From assembly GCA_045531435.1 (NCBI GenBank), contig JAZSDZ010000099.1, forward strand, positions 1 through 20,193: a DNA stretch of 20,193 nt, in the 5' to 3' direction. Under the pieces are notes generated by a model. It had not been told where the DNA came from and searched no databases. It saw only the letters and a program-made list of their open reading frames with translations. Positions 1-7,423 of this stretch are shown here, in pieces. The stretch comes from Fimenecus sp045531435. Its GTDB lineage: Bacteria; Bacillota; Clostridia; Oscillospirales; Acutalibacteraceae. Positions within the stretch are counted from its first letter, which is position 1, and each line of letters starts with the position of its first letter. The translations under genes and the position numbers were made by a program.

Positions 1-85
1 CCTTTTCAATTCTAACATTAAATTCGTCAACAGCACGAAGTCCGCCGAAAGAAATTGAGAGATTTTTTACTTCAAGAATAGCCAT
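1..85 (-). CDS. livG: LivG-type branched-chain amino-acid ABC ATPase (N-terminal 28 codons only)
   Basis: The visible start of the ATPase of the Liv/HAAT importer; the rest lies beyond the window edge. The first residues, MAILEVKNLSISFGG, are the usual opening of LivG proteins, the beta-strand before Walker A; Walker A itself is not in the window. The ATG (83-85) overlaps the livM stop codon as TAATG, which suggests translational coupling. A GGAGAGG ribosome binding site (93-99) lies within the end of livM. The gene order livJ-livH-livM-livG supports the call. A livF ATPase gene would be expected further on but cannot be seen. Confidence 0.88.
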   Translation of the reverse strand, partial: MAILEVKNLSISFGGLRAVDEFNVRIEK

Positions 86-1167
86 TATTTAACCTCTCCT
101 TTCTTTTCTTTAACTACAAGACCTTTAACCTTACCTGTATAAGCATTAAGTCTGCTCTTAATATTTTCATTCGATGTGATAAGCATCATTCCGATAAGAA
201 TAATAGCATAGAACAACATACGATAGTTACCAATTGTTTCTCTTAAAAGTTCAGGGATAAGTGTGAGTACAACTGCAGCAATAACACTGCCACGGATTGA
301 ACCGATACCACCGAGAACAACGAAAACAAGAACAAGAATTGACATATTATAGTCAAATTTTACAGCCTGAAGTGTTGAGAAGTTGTGTGAATAAATAACA
401 CCTGCAACACCCGCAAGGAATGCTGTCAAAGCAAAAGTAATAAGCTTGTATTTTGTAATGTTTATACCAATTGATTCAGCAGCAATTCTGTTGTCACGGA
501 TTGACATTACTGCACGGCCAGTTCTTGAATTAACAAAGTTATATGCAATAATAACTGTAATTAAAAGAATAACAAATGCAATTTCATAGCTTGAATCCTT
601 TGGTGTACCGTTAATACCGAGAGCACCGTTAATGAGCATTTCACCGTCGGTAGCCATATTCATATCAGAAACACTTTTGATTGAAAGATGGAATCCCTCT
701 GCATCTCGACCCAGGTAAACTGAAGCACAGATGTTTTTGATAATTTCACCGAAAGCGAGTGTAACAATAGCAAGATAGTCACCCTTAAGACGAAGTACAG
801 GAATACCAATCAGGATACCGAAGATTGCAGCTAATATACCACCGAAAACAAGTGCTATCGGATAACGAATAACAGCTTCAGGAATTGCTTCTTCCATTAA
901 GTTTGAGAATAAAGCTCCTGAGTAAGCACCGATACACATGAATCCTGCTTGTCCAAGGCTCAATTCACCAAGGATACCAACAGTAAGGTTCAATGAAACT
1001 GCAAGAATTGCATATACACAAAGAGGAACAAGAAGGTCCTGCATCATATATGACATATTACCTGAGCTTCTTAAAACAAGAGTAACAGCAAATACTACTA
1101 TAAGCATTACATAAGTGATTAAACTTTGCTTTGTGTAAGGTTTAACCGTTTTTAAAGATTTCTTCAT
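85..1167 (-). CDS. livM: LivM-type branched-chain amino-acid ABC permease
   Basis: A 360-residue inner-membrane permease of the BPD_transp_2 superfamily, forming half of the channel of a branched-chain amino-acid type importer together with the adjacent LivH. It is strongly hydrophobic, with roughly nine or ten membrane helices, a basic N-terminus (MKKSLKTVKPYTKQ) and a basic C-terminal tail. The family's conserved LNLTVG and GELSLGQAGF stretch lies near residues 60-76. The cytoplasmic coupling loop that contacts the ATPase (SIRDNRIAAESIGI) lies near 222-236. The GGIGSIRG motif of LivM/LivH proteins is near 288-295. Length is normal for LivM. Start: ATG 1165-1167 with AAGGGAG just upstream (1177-1183). 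It lies 22 bp after livH and overlaps livG by one base. The real substrate could be another amino acid or urea, since HAAT transporters cannot be told apart from the permease alone. Confidence 0.92.
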   Translation of the reverse strand: MKKSLKTVKPYTKQSLITYVMLIVVFAVTLVLRSSGNMSYMMQDLLVPLCVYAILAVSLNLTVGILGELSLGQAGFMCIGAYSGALFSNLMEEAIPEAVIRYPIALVFGGILAAIFGILIGIPVLRLKGDYLAIVTLAFGEIIKNICASVYLGRDAEGFHLSIKSVSDMNMATDGEMLINGALGINGTPKDSSYEIAFVILLITVIIAYNFVNSRTGRAVMSIRDNRIAAESIGINITKYKLITFALTAFLAGVAGVIYSHNFSTLQAVKFDYNMSILVLVFVVLGGIGSIRGSVIAAVVLTLIPELLRETIGNYRMLFYAIILIGMMLITSNENIKSRLNAYTGKVKGLVVKEKKGEVK

Positions 1168-1189
1168 ATTAAAACGCTCCCTTCACAAA

Positions 1190-2071
1190 TTAAACTTTTT
1201 CACTTGTCTTCTTACCAAGAATACCTGTTGGCTTAACCATAAGGATAATGATAAGAACACCAAAAACAATAGCATCAGCAAGCTGTGTTGAAATATATGC
1301 TTTACCAAGAATTTCAATAACACCGATGAGAATACCACCAATCATGGCACCGGGGATTGAACCGATACCACCGAAAACAGCAGCAGTAAATGCCTTGATA
1401 CCAGGCATAGCACCTGTTGTATTTGAAAGAATCGGATAAGCAGAGCAATAAAGAGCACCTGCAACAGCAGCTAAAGCTGAACCGATAGCAAATGTAAGTG
1501 AAATTGTCTGGTTAACATTGATACCCATAAGCTGAGCAGCACCCTTATCTTCAGAAACAGCAAGCATTGCCTTACCACTCTTTGTTTTTTTAATGAAAAT
1601 CGAGAGTGCAATAACAATAATCAATGAAACAACAATTGCTGTTGAAGCTTCACCTGAAATTACAATTTGACCATCAAACAGTTTTATTGCAGGAACGCTT
1701 ACAACTGAAGTGAAGTTAATTGGATTTGCACCAAAAATGGCTAAGGCAATATTCTGTAAGAAATAGCTGACACCGATAGCAGTAATAAGAACAGCCAATG
1801 ATGTTGACTGACGTAATGGCTTGTACGCAATCTTCTCAATAGTAATACCGAGAATTGTACAAGCAATCATTGAAACAACAACTGCAATAAGAGGGTGGAG
1901 CCCTGCTCTTACAGAAGTCAGATAAACAACGTAAGCACCAATCATAATTACGTCGCCGTGTGCAAAGTTGAGCATTTTTGCAATACCGTAAACCATAGTA
2001 TAGCCAAGAGCAATAACTGCATAAATACTGCCAAGACTGATACCATTAATCAGGTTACTTAATAAACCCAT
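1190..2071 (-). CDS. livH: LivH-type branched-chain amino-acid ABC permease
   Basis: A 293-residue inner-membrane permease, the partner of LivM in the Liv/HAAT importer. It carries the hallmark opening of LivH: NLINGISLGSIYAVIALGY, followed by LNFAHGDVIMIGAY near residues 34-47. The coupling loop AVSEDKGAAQLMGINV is near 171-186, and GGIGSIPGAMIGG near 234-246. About eight hydrophobic helices are visible and length is typical. Start: ATG 2069-2071, with a GGAAGGA ribosome binding site at 2082-2088. It is separated from livJ by 155 bp holding a terminator and then a fresh promoter, so it begins a livHMG transcript that can be set independently of livJ. Substrate identity beyond a small amino acid or amide is inference. 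Confidence 0.92.
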   Translation of the reverse strand: MGLLSNLINGISLGSIYAVIALGYTMVYGIAKMLNFAHGDVIMIGAYVVYLTSVRAGLHPLIAVVVSMIACTILGITIEKIAYKPLRQSTSLAVLITAIGVSYFLQNIALAIFGANPINFTSVVSVPAIKLFDGQIVISGEASTAIVVSLIIVIALSIFIKKTKSGKAMLAVSEDKGAAQLMGINVNQTISLTFAIGSALAAVAGALYCSAYPILSNTTGAMPGIKAFTAAVFGGIGSIPGAMIGGILIGVIEILGKAYISTQLADAIVFGVLIIILMVKPTGILGKKTSEKV

Positions 2072-2132
2072 TTATGTAACATCCTTCCATTTATTTGTAC
2101 AGATTATATCTATACAAAAATTTATTCATAGT

Positions 2133-2161
2133 ATTATATCACATTGGATTATTAAAAACAA
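2133..2161 (-). promoter_or_regulatory. Promoter for livHMG
   Basis: On the minus strand: -35 TTGTTT (2156-2161), a 17-bp spacer, then an extended -10 TGATATAAT (TATAAT at 2133-2138). It lies directly after the livJ terminator and about 60 bp before the livH start, so it can restart transcription for the permease and ATPase genes. A second TATAAT (2103-2108) has no good -35 element. Confidence 0.65.
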
Positions 2162-2172
2162 CAATTTTACGC

Positions 2173-2204
2173 AAAAAAATACCGATAGAATTAACTATCG
2201 GCAT
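2173..2204 (-). terminator. Rho-independent terminator after livJ
   Basis: On the minus strand the stem CCGATAG / CTATCGG (2195-2201 with 2182-2188) closes a 6-nt loop, is extended by a G-U and A-U pairs, and is followed by a run of seven T (2173-2179). It sits 22 bp after the livJ stop. It would end or reduce livJ transcription before livHMG, giving more binding protein than permease. Confidence 0.85.
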
Positions 2205-2226
2205 TTCATTATAATTTAAGTATTGT

Positions 2227-3405
2227 TTAAAGAGCAGCGTAAGCGCCATCCTTAATGATAACAGCCATTGGGTCCTTTGAAACAGCACCTGATTCATCCC
2301 ATGTAAGAGCTGAACCTGCACCTGTGATACCCATGTATGAGAAACCGTCTGCACAGATAGCAACCTTAAGCTTTGCACAGATGTCAGCAGCTGACATATC
2401 AGCTGTGATACCTTCCTGTTCAATAAGCTTTGCAATGATGTAAATTCCGTCATAAGCGTCAGCTGCGAACTGGTTAGGTGTTTCGTCGTTGTAAGCTGCC
2501 TTGTATGCCTTAACGAATTTCTGAGTTGCTTCGTCATCAGCATCAGCTGCGAAAGGAGTAAGAAGCATTACGCCTTCAGCAAGCTTTGTGTCAAATCCTT
2601 CAATAGCAAGGATACCATCAAGACCGTCACAACCAAAGAACTTTGGTGCATAGTCAATAGCAGCAGCCTGCTGAAGAATAAGAGAAGCTTCTGTGTAGTA
2701 AATTGGAAGGAAGATAAGGTCAGCACCAGCTGCCTTACAAGCGTTAATCTGAGCTGAGAAGTCCTTGTTATCCTTCTGGAATGACTGTTCAGCAACAAGT
2801 GAGACACCCTGCTTAACAGCTTCAGCCTTGAACTGATTGTAGATACCTGTTGAATAAGCATCTGAAGAGTCATAGATAACTGCAACTTTTTCTGCAATCT
2901 TATTTTTAGCAATATACTGAGCTGAACCAACACCCTGGTTTGAGTCTGTGAAACAAATCTGGAATGTGTTATCGTTTGCGATTACAGCGTCTGCAGAAGC
3001 AGATGGAGTAAGCTGGAACATCTGGTCGGCAGCTGTTTTATCAATAACTGCAAGGCATGAGCCTGATGTAACAGTGCCAAGGAAAATCTGCATACCCTGG
3101 TCTTTAAGTGAGTTGTAAGCACTAACAGCCTTATCACCTGAGTCAGCTTCGTCGTCAGCTGTTACAAGCTCAAGCTTAACACCGTTAATTCCACCCGCAC
3201 TGTTGATTTCTTCAACAGCAAGCTTAGCAGCGTTAACAACAGCATTACCGTACTGAGCAGCGCCACCTGTGAGAGGACCACTAACACCGATTTTAATAGT
3301 ATCAGCTGTTCCTTCTGGTTTTTCGTTTCCGCCACATGCTGCAAAGCAAGTAACAACAAGTGTTAATGCAACGAGCACTGCGAGAACTTTCTTTAAGTTT
3401 TTCAT
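2227..3405 (-). CDS. livJ: Branched-chain amino-acid type substrate-binding lipoprotein (LivJ/LivK family)
   Basis: A 392-residue extracellular solute-binding protein of the type 1 periplasmic-binding fold (Peripla_BP_6), the receptor for the LivHMG importer next to it. A lipoprotein signal peptide (MKNLKKVLAV...) ends in the lipobox FAAC, with Cys24 as the predicted lipid anchor, then a short polar linker. The mature part opens with IKIGVSGPLTGGAAQYG and continues with NAAKLAVEEIN and GGINGVKLELV, the standard start of this family. LGTVTSGSCLAV (residues about 114-125) corresponds to the ligand-binding serine region. Length fits the family. Start: ATG 3403-3405 with a strong AAGGAGGA site (3412-3419). 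It has its own promoter and terminator. The ligand is most likely leucine/isoleucine/valine but cannot be fixed from sequence. Confidence 0.92.
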   Translation of the reverse strand: MKNLKKVLAVLVALTLVVTCFAACGGNEKPEGTADTIKIGVSGPLTGGAAQYGNAVVNAAKLAVEEINSAGGINGVKLELVTADDEADSGDKAVSAYNSLKDQGMQIFLGTVTSGSCLAVIDKTAADQMFQLTPSASADAVIANDNTFQICFTDSNQGVGSAQYIAKNKIAEKVAVIYDSSDAYSTGIYNQFKAEAVKQGVSLVAEQSFQKDNKDFSAQINACKAAGADLIFLPIYYTEASLILQQAAAIDYAPKFFGCDGLDGILAIEGFDTKLAEGVMLLTPFAADADDEATQKFVKAYKAAYNDETPNQFAADAYDGIYIIAKLIEQEGITADMSAADICAKLKVAICADGFSYMGITGAGSALTWDESGAVSKDPMAVIIKDGAYAAL

Positions 3406-3426
3406 AAGAAATCCTCCTTAATTTTC

Positions 3427-3448
3427 GTGCTAATCAAATTGATTGCAC
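3427..3448. promoter_or_regulatory. Palindrome in the livJ leader (possible operator or leader hairpin)
   Basis: The 22-bp stretch reads GTGC-T-AATCAA-A-TTGATT-GCAC: ten-base arms with one unpaired base and an almost absent loop. It lies about 17-38 bases downstream of the expected livJ transcription start and before the ribosome binding site. The symmetry suits a repressor dimer site at least as well as an RNA hairpin. No known operator consensus is recognised. Confidence 0.5.
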
Positions 3449-3471
3449 TATCTCTTTAAATAGATAAAGTA

Positions 3472-3500
3472 AATATACACCAATTCCTTCAATAAGTCAA
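3472..3500 (-). promoter_or_regulatory. Promoter for livJ
   Basis: On the minus strand: -35 TTGACT (3495-3500), a 17-bp spacer, -10 TATATT (3472-3477). Near-consensus SigA type. It predicts a start near 3465 and a leader of about 60 nt that contains the 3427-3448 palindrome. Confidence 0.75.
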
Positions 3501-3530
3501 TTATTTTTGCCAAATTTTTAATAATTTGTT

Positions 3531-3563
3531 AATAAAATAAGGTATGACGATAGCCATACCTTA
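3531..3563 (-). terminator. Rho-independent terminator of the M28 peptidase gene
   Basis: Minus-strand stem TAAGGTATG / CATACCTTA (3555-3563 with 3538-3546) with an 8-nt loop, followed by an AT-rich tail TTTTATT. It begins about 10 bp after the peptidase stop codon and precedes the livJ promoter, separating the two units. Confidence 0.8.
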
Positions 3564-3573
3564 CTGAAACTAA

Positions 3574-4908
3574 TTATTTTTTCTGTGGACCATTATATCC
3601 GTTTTCTTCTTGGAATTTAGCAATCTTATCAATAACACTGAGAATAACATCAAATCCCTGACCAACAGTTTCCATTTCAAAACGTTCTGCTCTGTCGTGG
3701 AAAGTATGATAATACCATGTAAGCATTGGATTCTGAGCAGCAAAAGTAACAGATTTAATTCCGCCTCTTGTCATAGGAGTGCTGTCACAACCACCAACAG
3801 GATTGTGGATACAACCATTTGTCTTGCTTTCAATACCCATTTCATTGAATGTGTCCTTGAACATTTTTTCAAGGTCAGTATCAAAACGGCAGCCCTGCCA
3901 GTCATCCTTGATAACAACCTCAAAGTAATCTTTGTCCGCAACAGAGTCAATGTTGATATTCCAGGCATTTTTTGTTAAATCATCATTTCTATGCTTATGA
4001 ACGAATGCCATTGAACCACGAAGACCTGCTTCTTCTGAACCAACATTACAATCAACAATACGACAGTTTTTAGGCATCTTATTAGGATTTTCCTTGAAGT
4101 ATTTAATAACTGCATAGCTAAGAGCACAGCCTGTTGCGTTGTCCATAGCACCTTTTGATGCATTTTCTTCAGATGCATCGTTCCACATTGCAACGAAAGC
4201 ACTACCTAAAGCTGTAACAACAGGAATAAAATGCATAAGGTTGACAAAGATTTCAGTTGAATTTAATTGTACAATTTTCTGAGCCCAGTCTGCACCAAAC
4301 ATAATACCCGCGTTAATAGCTGCCATAAATACTGAAACGCCAACCATAAAGAATACGCAAACAGCACCGAAGCCAACCTTACCGTATGTAGTAATGAGAC
4401 CATAAATTGGTTTTTCAGGATATCTTGATGCATTTTCTGAATGCTTCCAGTTCCAGCTTGTATCAGTATGACCTGAAAGAATGATTGTATAATCATATTT
4501 ACCATCTTCAGGAACTAATTCACCATATACATTCTGTGATATTTTTTGTTTAAAGAACATATCGAACCAAGGTTTGTAAAGGAATGCACTGAATACCAAC
4601 CAGATAACCATAGCAATTCCGATAAAGCCCATTAAGAACCAAATGCTTGGATTTCCGAATGCAAAATATGTAAGAACACTTAAAATTATGCCAACCCAAC
4701 CCGCATATGGTAATCCACCAATACCTGAACGTGGTGAAACTGCAAATTCCTCTTTCTTAGCTTTAATGCCGATTTCCTCAAGCAAAGAACCCATATAATC
4801 TGCATATTCTCTTTCACCTTCAGAACCGGGAAGGCGAGAGCCGAAGCTTTCCGCGTCTTTTACAAGGTCATAAGCCAATTCGCCATACTTTCTGTTTTCC
4901 TCTTTCAT
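3574..4908 (-). CDS. Membrane-embedded M28-family zinc peptidase
   Basis: A 444-residue protein with the full metal-binding set of M28 aminopeptidases: GHTD (His147, Asp149), MDNATG (Asp256, the bridging ligand), GSEEAG (Glu292/Glu293, base and ligand), NIDS (Asp321), and a late HTFHDR (His401 or His404). It should hydrolyse an N-terminal peptide bond with two zinc ions. Unusually, it has two hydrophobic helices at about 69-111 and two more at about 178-200 and 220-242, the latter pair between the first and second metal ligands. There is no signal peptide. The N-terminal part (1-60) matches the helical start of M28 enzymes (FGSRLPGSEGEREYADYM). Start: ATG 4906-4908 with GGAGG at 4916-4920. 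It stands alone with its own promoter and terminator. The substrate is unknown; which side of the membrane holds the active site is not clear. Confidence 0.85.
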   Translation of the reverse strand: MKEENRKYGELAYDLVKDAESFGSRLPGSEGEREYADYMGSLLEEIGIKAKKEEFAVSPRSGIGGLPYAGWVGIILSVLTYFAFGNPSIWFLMGFIGIAMVIWLVFSAFLYKPWFDMFFKQKISQNVYGELVPEDGKYDYTIILSGHTDTSWNWKHSENASRYPEKPIYGLITTYGKVGFGAVCVFFMVGVSVFMAAINAGIMFGADWAQKIVQLNSTEIFVNLMHFIPVVTALGSAFVAMWNDASEENASKGAMDNATGCALSYAVIKYFKENPNKMPKNCRIVDCNVGSEEAGLRGSMAFVHKHRNDDLTKNAWNINIDSVADKDYFEVVIKDDWQGCRFDTDLEKMFKDTFNEMGIESKTNGCIHNPVGGCDSTPMTRGGIKSVTFAAQNPMLTWYYHTFHDRAERFEMETVGQGFDVILSVIDKIAKFQEENGYNGPQKK

Positions 4909-4943
4909 CAGTAAACCTCCAATATTTATTACTAATCTTATAT

Positions 4944-4972
4944 ATAATATTAAATTTTTATTATTAAATCAA
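4944..4972 (-). promoter_or_regulatory. Promoter for the M28 peptidase gene
   Basis: Minus strand: -35 TTGATT (4967-4972), a 17-bp spacer made almost only of A and T, -10 TATTAT (4944-4949). The start codon is about 35 bp downstream. Confidence 0.65.
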
Positions 4973-5028
4973 GTAAAATTTTAATTTTTTGTAAATTTAA
5001 TCCAAAACGATATAATTCAATTTGCAAA

Positions 5029-5062
5029 TAAAAATGACCTGCGTAGTTTTCTACACAGGTCA
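5029..5062 (-). terminator. Rho-independent terminator of the acyl-CoA synthetase gene
   Basis: Minus-strand stem TGACCTGTGTAG / CTACGCAGGTCA (12 pairs with one G-U, 5051-5062 with 5035-5046) with an AAAA loop, followed by TTTTTA. One of the clearest terminators in the window; it starts 8 bp after the stop codon. Confidence 0.92.
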
Positions 5063-5070
5063 GGTTATTA

Positions 5071-6708
5071 TCAGTCGTTCTGATTTCTTGCAATTTTCAT
5101 TGTTGTTGTTTTCTTGAATTCCTTATCACGAATCTTTACTTTATTTACATTCTTGAAAATTGGATTTTCGCGATTGTATTTTGTTACATCCTCGTCAATT
5201 CTGTCACGTGCATCAGGATATTCTTTTTCATTAAGATAGAATTCTGCAACAATCTTTTCGTCTTCCTGATAAACAAGAACTTCTTCAACATATTCAATTC
5301 TTGAAAGCTTGTCTTCAATTTCTTCAGGAGAAACATTTTTACCATTTGCAAGACAAATAAGATTCTTTTTACGACCAACCATAAACAAGAAGCCTTCTTC
5401 GTCAATTCTACCGTGGTCACCAGTGATGAGCCATTCGCCATCAAATGTTGCTGCAGTAGCTTCAGGGTCATTGTAATATCCCTGCATAACGTTAGTACCT
5501 CTTACATAGATTTCACCAACGCCATCTTCATCAGGATTAACAATCTTAATTTCACAACAATCAAGTGGAGTACCAACACTACCAAACTTGAATTTACCTG
5601 GTTTGTTACAGGTAACAGCAGGGGAGCATTCAGTAAGTCCGTAACCATTGTAAATGTCAATACCGAAGTCGTGCATACCTTTTTCAACTTTTGGGTCAAG
5701 GTTAGCAGCACCACAAACAATCATATTAAGATTACCGCCGAGATTATCGATAATTGTCTTAAATATTTTAGCTCTCTTATCAATACCAAACTTCATAAGA
5801 GTGTTACTGATTTTAAGCCCCTTTTTAAGAACTTCTTCTCTTCCTGTTTTTCTTGCTGTTTTCCAGATACGATTATAAATTGTATTAACAACAAGTGGAA
5901 CACCGCAGATGTTATATGGCTGATACTTTTTCATATCACCCTGAATGTTCTTGATACCGTCGCACAAGTAACCCCATTCAGTAAGAATGTATGATGAGAA
6001 AAGTCCGCTAACCCAAGCATATGTATGATTAAGTGGTAAGAAACCGATTGCATGACGTCCGTTAAGAGCACGACAAGATGCAGAACAGTTACTTGCAATA
6101 TTATAATGTGTAAGCATAACGCCTTTACTCTTTGCTGTTGTACCGGATGTATAAGCAATACATGCAAGGTCATCAGGTTTAACTTCTGCATTAATGAAAT
6201 CGTTATTACCTCCATCTAATGCTGCTTGACCTTCTTTAAGAAAACTGTTATAATCATCAATACAAAAATACTGCATATTTGGCATATCAGGGTTTGCTTT
6301 GAATTCTTCAACAGCCTTGTTGAATTTTGATGTATAAACTAAAGCATCACAGTCACAACGAATAAGCTGGTCAGCAAGGTCTGCATAAGGAAGCTTTGCA
6401 TCCATTGGAACAGTAATATTGCAACCGCAGATTGTTGCGTAATATGTAATCATCCATTCAAAGCAGTTTTCACCAATAATAGCAATCTTTTTCTTTCCAT
6501 TAAGGCCTTTAACATAGAAAAATGTACCGAGTGCAGCAATTTCACTCCAAGTTTCGTTAAAACTTCTTTCGCATTCGTTCTTATCTTTATCAAGGAAAAC
6601 GAATTGTCTTTTATCCTGACCCTTTTTAGCACCTGTTACGATAATTTCTTTAAGGGTCTTATAATCAGGGATATTTGCATTACCTGCATTAATATTTTTC
6701 TTTGCCAT
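5071..6708 (-). CDS. AMP-forming acyl-CoA synthetase (long-chain fatty-acid-CoA ligase-like)
   Basis: A 545-residue member of the ANL adenylate-forming family, cytoplasmic or membrane-associated. It activates a carboxylic acid with ATP to an acyl-adenylate and then transfers it to CoA. Core motifs in order: the phosphate-binding loop YTSGTTAKSKG (186-196), YNGYGLTE (353-360), TGD (Asp431), the hinge region GRKKNLICLANGKNVSPEE (445-463) and the C-terminal catalytic lysine in KKTTTMKIAR (Lys538). The usual Gly before that lysine is Met here. The sequence resembles FadD-like long-chain enzymes of Clostridia, but chain length cannot be read off. Start: ATG 6706-6708 with GAGGA at 6719-6723. A TetR gene diverges from it across 136 bp with shared regulatory DNA, so a fatty-acid or acyl-CoA responsive control like that of other TetR/ligase pairs is inferred. 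Confidence 0.88.
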   Translation of the reverse strand: MAKKNINAGNANIPDYKTLKEIIVTGAKKGQDKRQFVFLDKDKNECERSFNETWSEIAALGTFFYVKGLNGKKKIAIIGENCFEWMITYYATICGCNITVPMDAKLPYADLADQLIRCDCDALVYTSKFNKAVEEFKANPDMPNMQYFCIDDYNSFLKEGQAALDGGNNDFINAEVKPDDLACIAYTSGTTAKSKGVMLTHYNIASNCSASCRALNGRHAIGFLPLNHTYAWVSGLFSSYILTEWGYLCDGIKNIQGDMKKYQPYNICGVPLVVNTIYNRIWKTARKTGREEVLKKGLKISNTLMKFGIDKRAKIFKTIIDNLGGNLNMIVCGAANLDPKVEKGMHDFGIDIYNGYGLTECSPAVTCNKPGKFKFGSVGTPLDCCEIKIVNPDEDGVGEIYVRGTNVMQGYYNDPEATAATFDGEWLITGDHGRIDEEGFLFMVGRKKNLICLANGKNVSPEEIEDKLSRIEYVEEVLVYQEDEKIVAEFYLNEKEYPDARDRIDEDVTKYNRENPIFKNVNKVKIRDKEFKKTTTMKIARNQND

Positions 6709-6736
6709 ATGCTTTTATTCCTCATTTCATTAAGAA

Positions 6737-6765
6737 TTTACAAATATAAATTTGACATTTGTAAA
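6737..6765. promoter_or_regulatory. Inverted-repeat operator candidate for the TetR regulator
   Basis: Perfect 9-bp arms TTTACAAAT (6737-6745) and ATTTGTAAA (6757-6765), centres 20 bp apart, about two helical turns. A third half-site, ATTTG at 6750-6754, also pairs with CAAAT at 6741-6745. The site covers the -35 element of the TetR promoter and the expected start of the ligase transcript, so a bound repressor could block both. A second repeat, TTGAC-N5-GTCAA, lies at 6791-6805. Confidence 0.6.
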
Positions 6766-6781
6766 CTATTATGAATATTTT
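6752..6781 (+). promoter_or_regulatory. Probable promoter for the TetR gene
   Basis: A perfect -35 TTGACA (6752-6757), an 18-bp spacer, and a weak -10 TATTTT (6776-6781). The start codon is 63 bp further. A second TTGACA (6791-6796) is an alternative -35 but I see no good -10 for it. Confidence 0.42.
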
Positions 6782-6797
6782 AACAAAATTTTGACAA
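6768..6797 (-). promoter_or_regulatory. Probable promoter for the acyl-CoA synthetase gene
   Basis: Minus strand: -35 TTGTCA (6792-6797), an 18-bp spacer, -10 CATAAT (6768-6773). Its -10 lies in the spacer of the opposing TetR promoter, so the two promoters overlap and polymerase could use only one at a time. Confidence 0.5.
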
Positions 6798-6844
6798 AAA
6801 GTCAACAATACACAATAAACTTGTACATAAAAGGAGAATTGTCA

Positions 6845-7423
6845 ATGTATGATGGAAATAACCCAACCGCTTTAAAATCTCAACAATGGTTAACTGAAAA
6901 TCTTCTTGAATTAATGGAAGAAAAGCCGTATTCAGAAATTTCAATTATGGATATATGCAAAAAAGCGGATTTATCAAGACAAACATTTTACAATTATTTT
7001 GAATCAAAAGACGAATTATTCAGATTTTTATTAAGAAGTACATATGAAGAGACATTATTATCTTTTGATACTATTCCAAATTCAAACGAAGCAATTTCTT
7101 TATTTGTAAGAACAATGAAAAAAAATCCAAGGTTGGTTTCAGCTATTTTAAAAAATAATATGGGAAACCTTGTTTCGGATGAAATTTTTAAATCAATAAC
7201 AAAGTTCCTTAATAAATTTGTTCCTGATTTTGAAAGTCAACCATATTTTTCATATCATATCGTTTTATTATCAGGAGCATTAACACATTTTCTAACTTAT
7301 TATGCAAGAAATAATTGTGAACTTTCAGAAAAAGAAATGACGAAAATTTTAGAAACATTCTTGTCAGGTAAAATTTTCAAATTGTTAAGAGCATCGAAAT
7401 ATATAAAAAAGGTACTCAAATGA
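6845..7423 (+). CDS. TetR/AcrR-family transcriptional regulator
   Basis: A 192-residue one-component regulator, divergent from the acyl-CoA synthetase gene. The N-terminal helix-turn-helix is clear: LLELMEEKPYSEISIMDI, then CKKADLSRQTFYNYFESKDEL (about residues 17-57), with the family's TFYNYFxSKDEL recognition-helix signature. The rest is a helical ligand-binding domain without recognisable signature. I chose ATG 6845 because AAGGAG (6831-6836) sits 8 bp upstream. An in-frame TTG at 6752 would add 31 residues but lies inside the promoter/operator and has no ribosome binding site. The gene is visibly more AT-rich than the liv genes. Its stop codon lies inside the terminator hairpin. By analogy with TetR-type fatty-acid regulators, it may repress the ligase and itself, with an acyl-CoA as likely effector; this is inference. 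Confidence 0.87.
   Translation: MYDGNNPTALKSQQWLTENLLELMEEKPYSEISIMDICKKADLSRQTFYNYFESKDELFRFLLRSTYEETLLSFDTIPNSNEAISLFVRTMKKNPRLVSAILKNNMGNLVSDEIFKSITKFLNKFVPDFESQPYFSYHIVLLSGALTHFLTYYARNNCELSEKEMTKILETFLSGKIFKLLRASKYIKKVLK

Noticed and set aside
2139..2933. Open frames of 121 and 134 codons on the minus strand within livJ
   Set aside because: They are alternative frames of livJ with Leu/Ser/Gln-rich shadow composition.
3406..3500. T-box or other amino-acid riboswitch before livJ
   Set aside because: The leader is only about 60 nt and shows a single palindrome, with no T-box sequence or antiterminator.
5413..5994. 193-codon open frame on the plus strand
   Set aside because: It lies entirely antisense to the well-supported acyl-CoA synthetase gene, has no family signature, and reads as low-complexity shadow sequence.
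6752..6844. Longer TetR protein starting at TTG 6752
   Set aside because: The extra 31 codons lie over a perfect -35 element and an inverted repeat, and have no ribosome binding site; ATG 6845 has AAGGAG at good distance.
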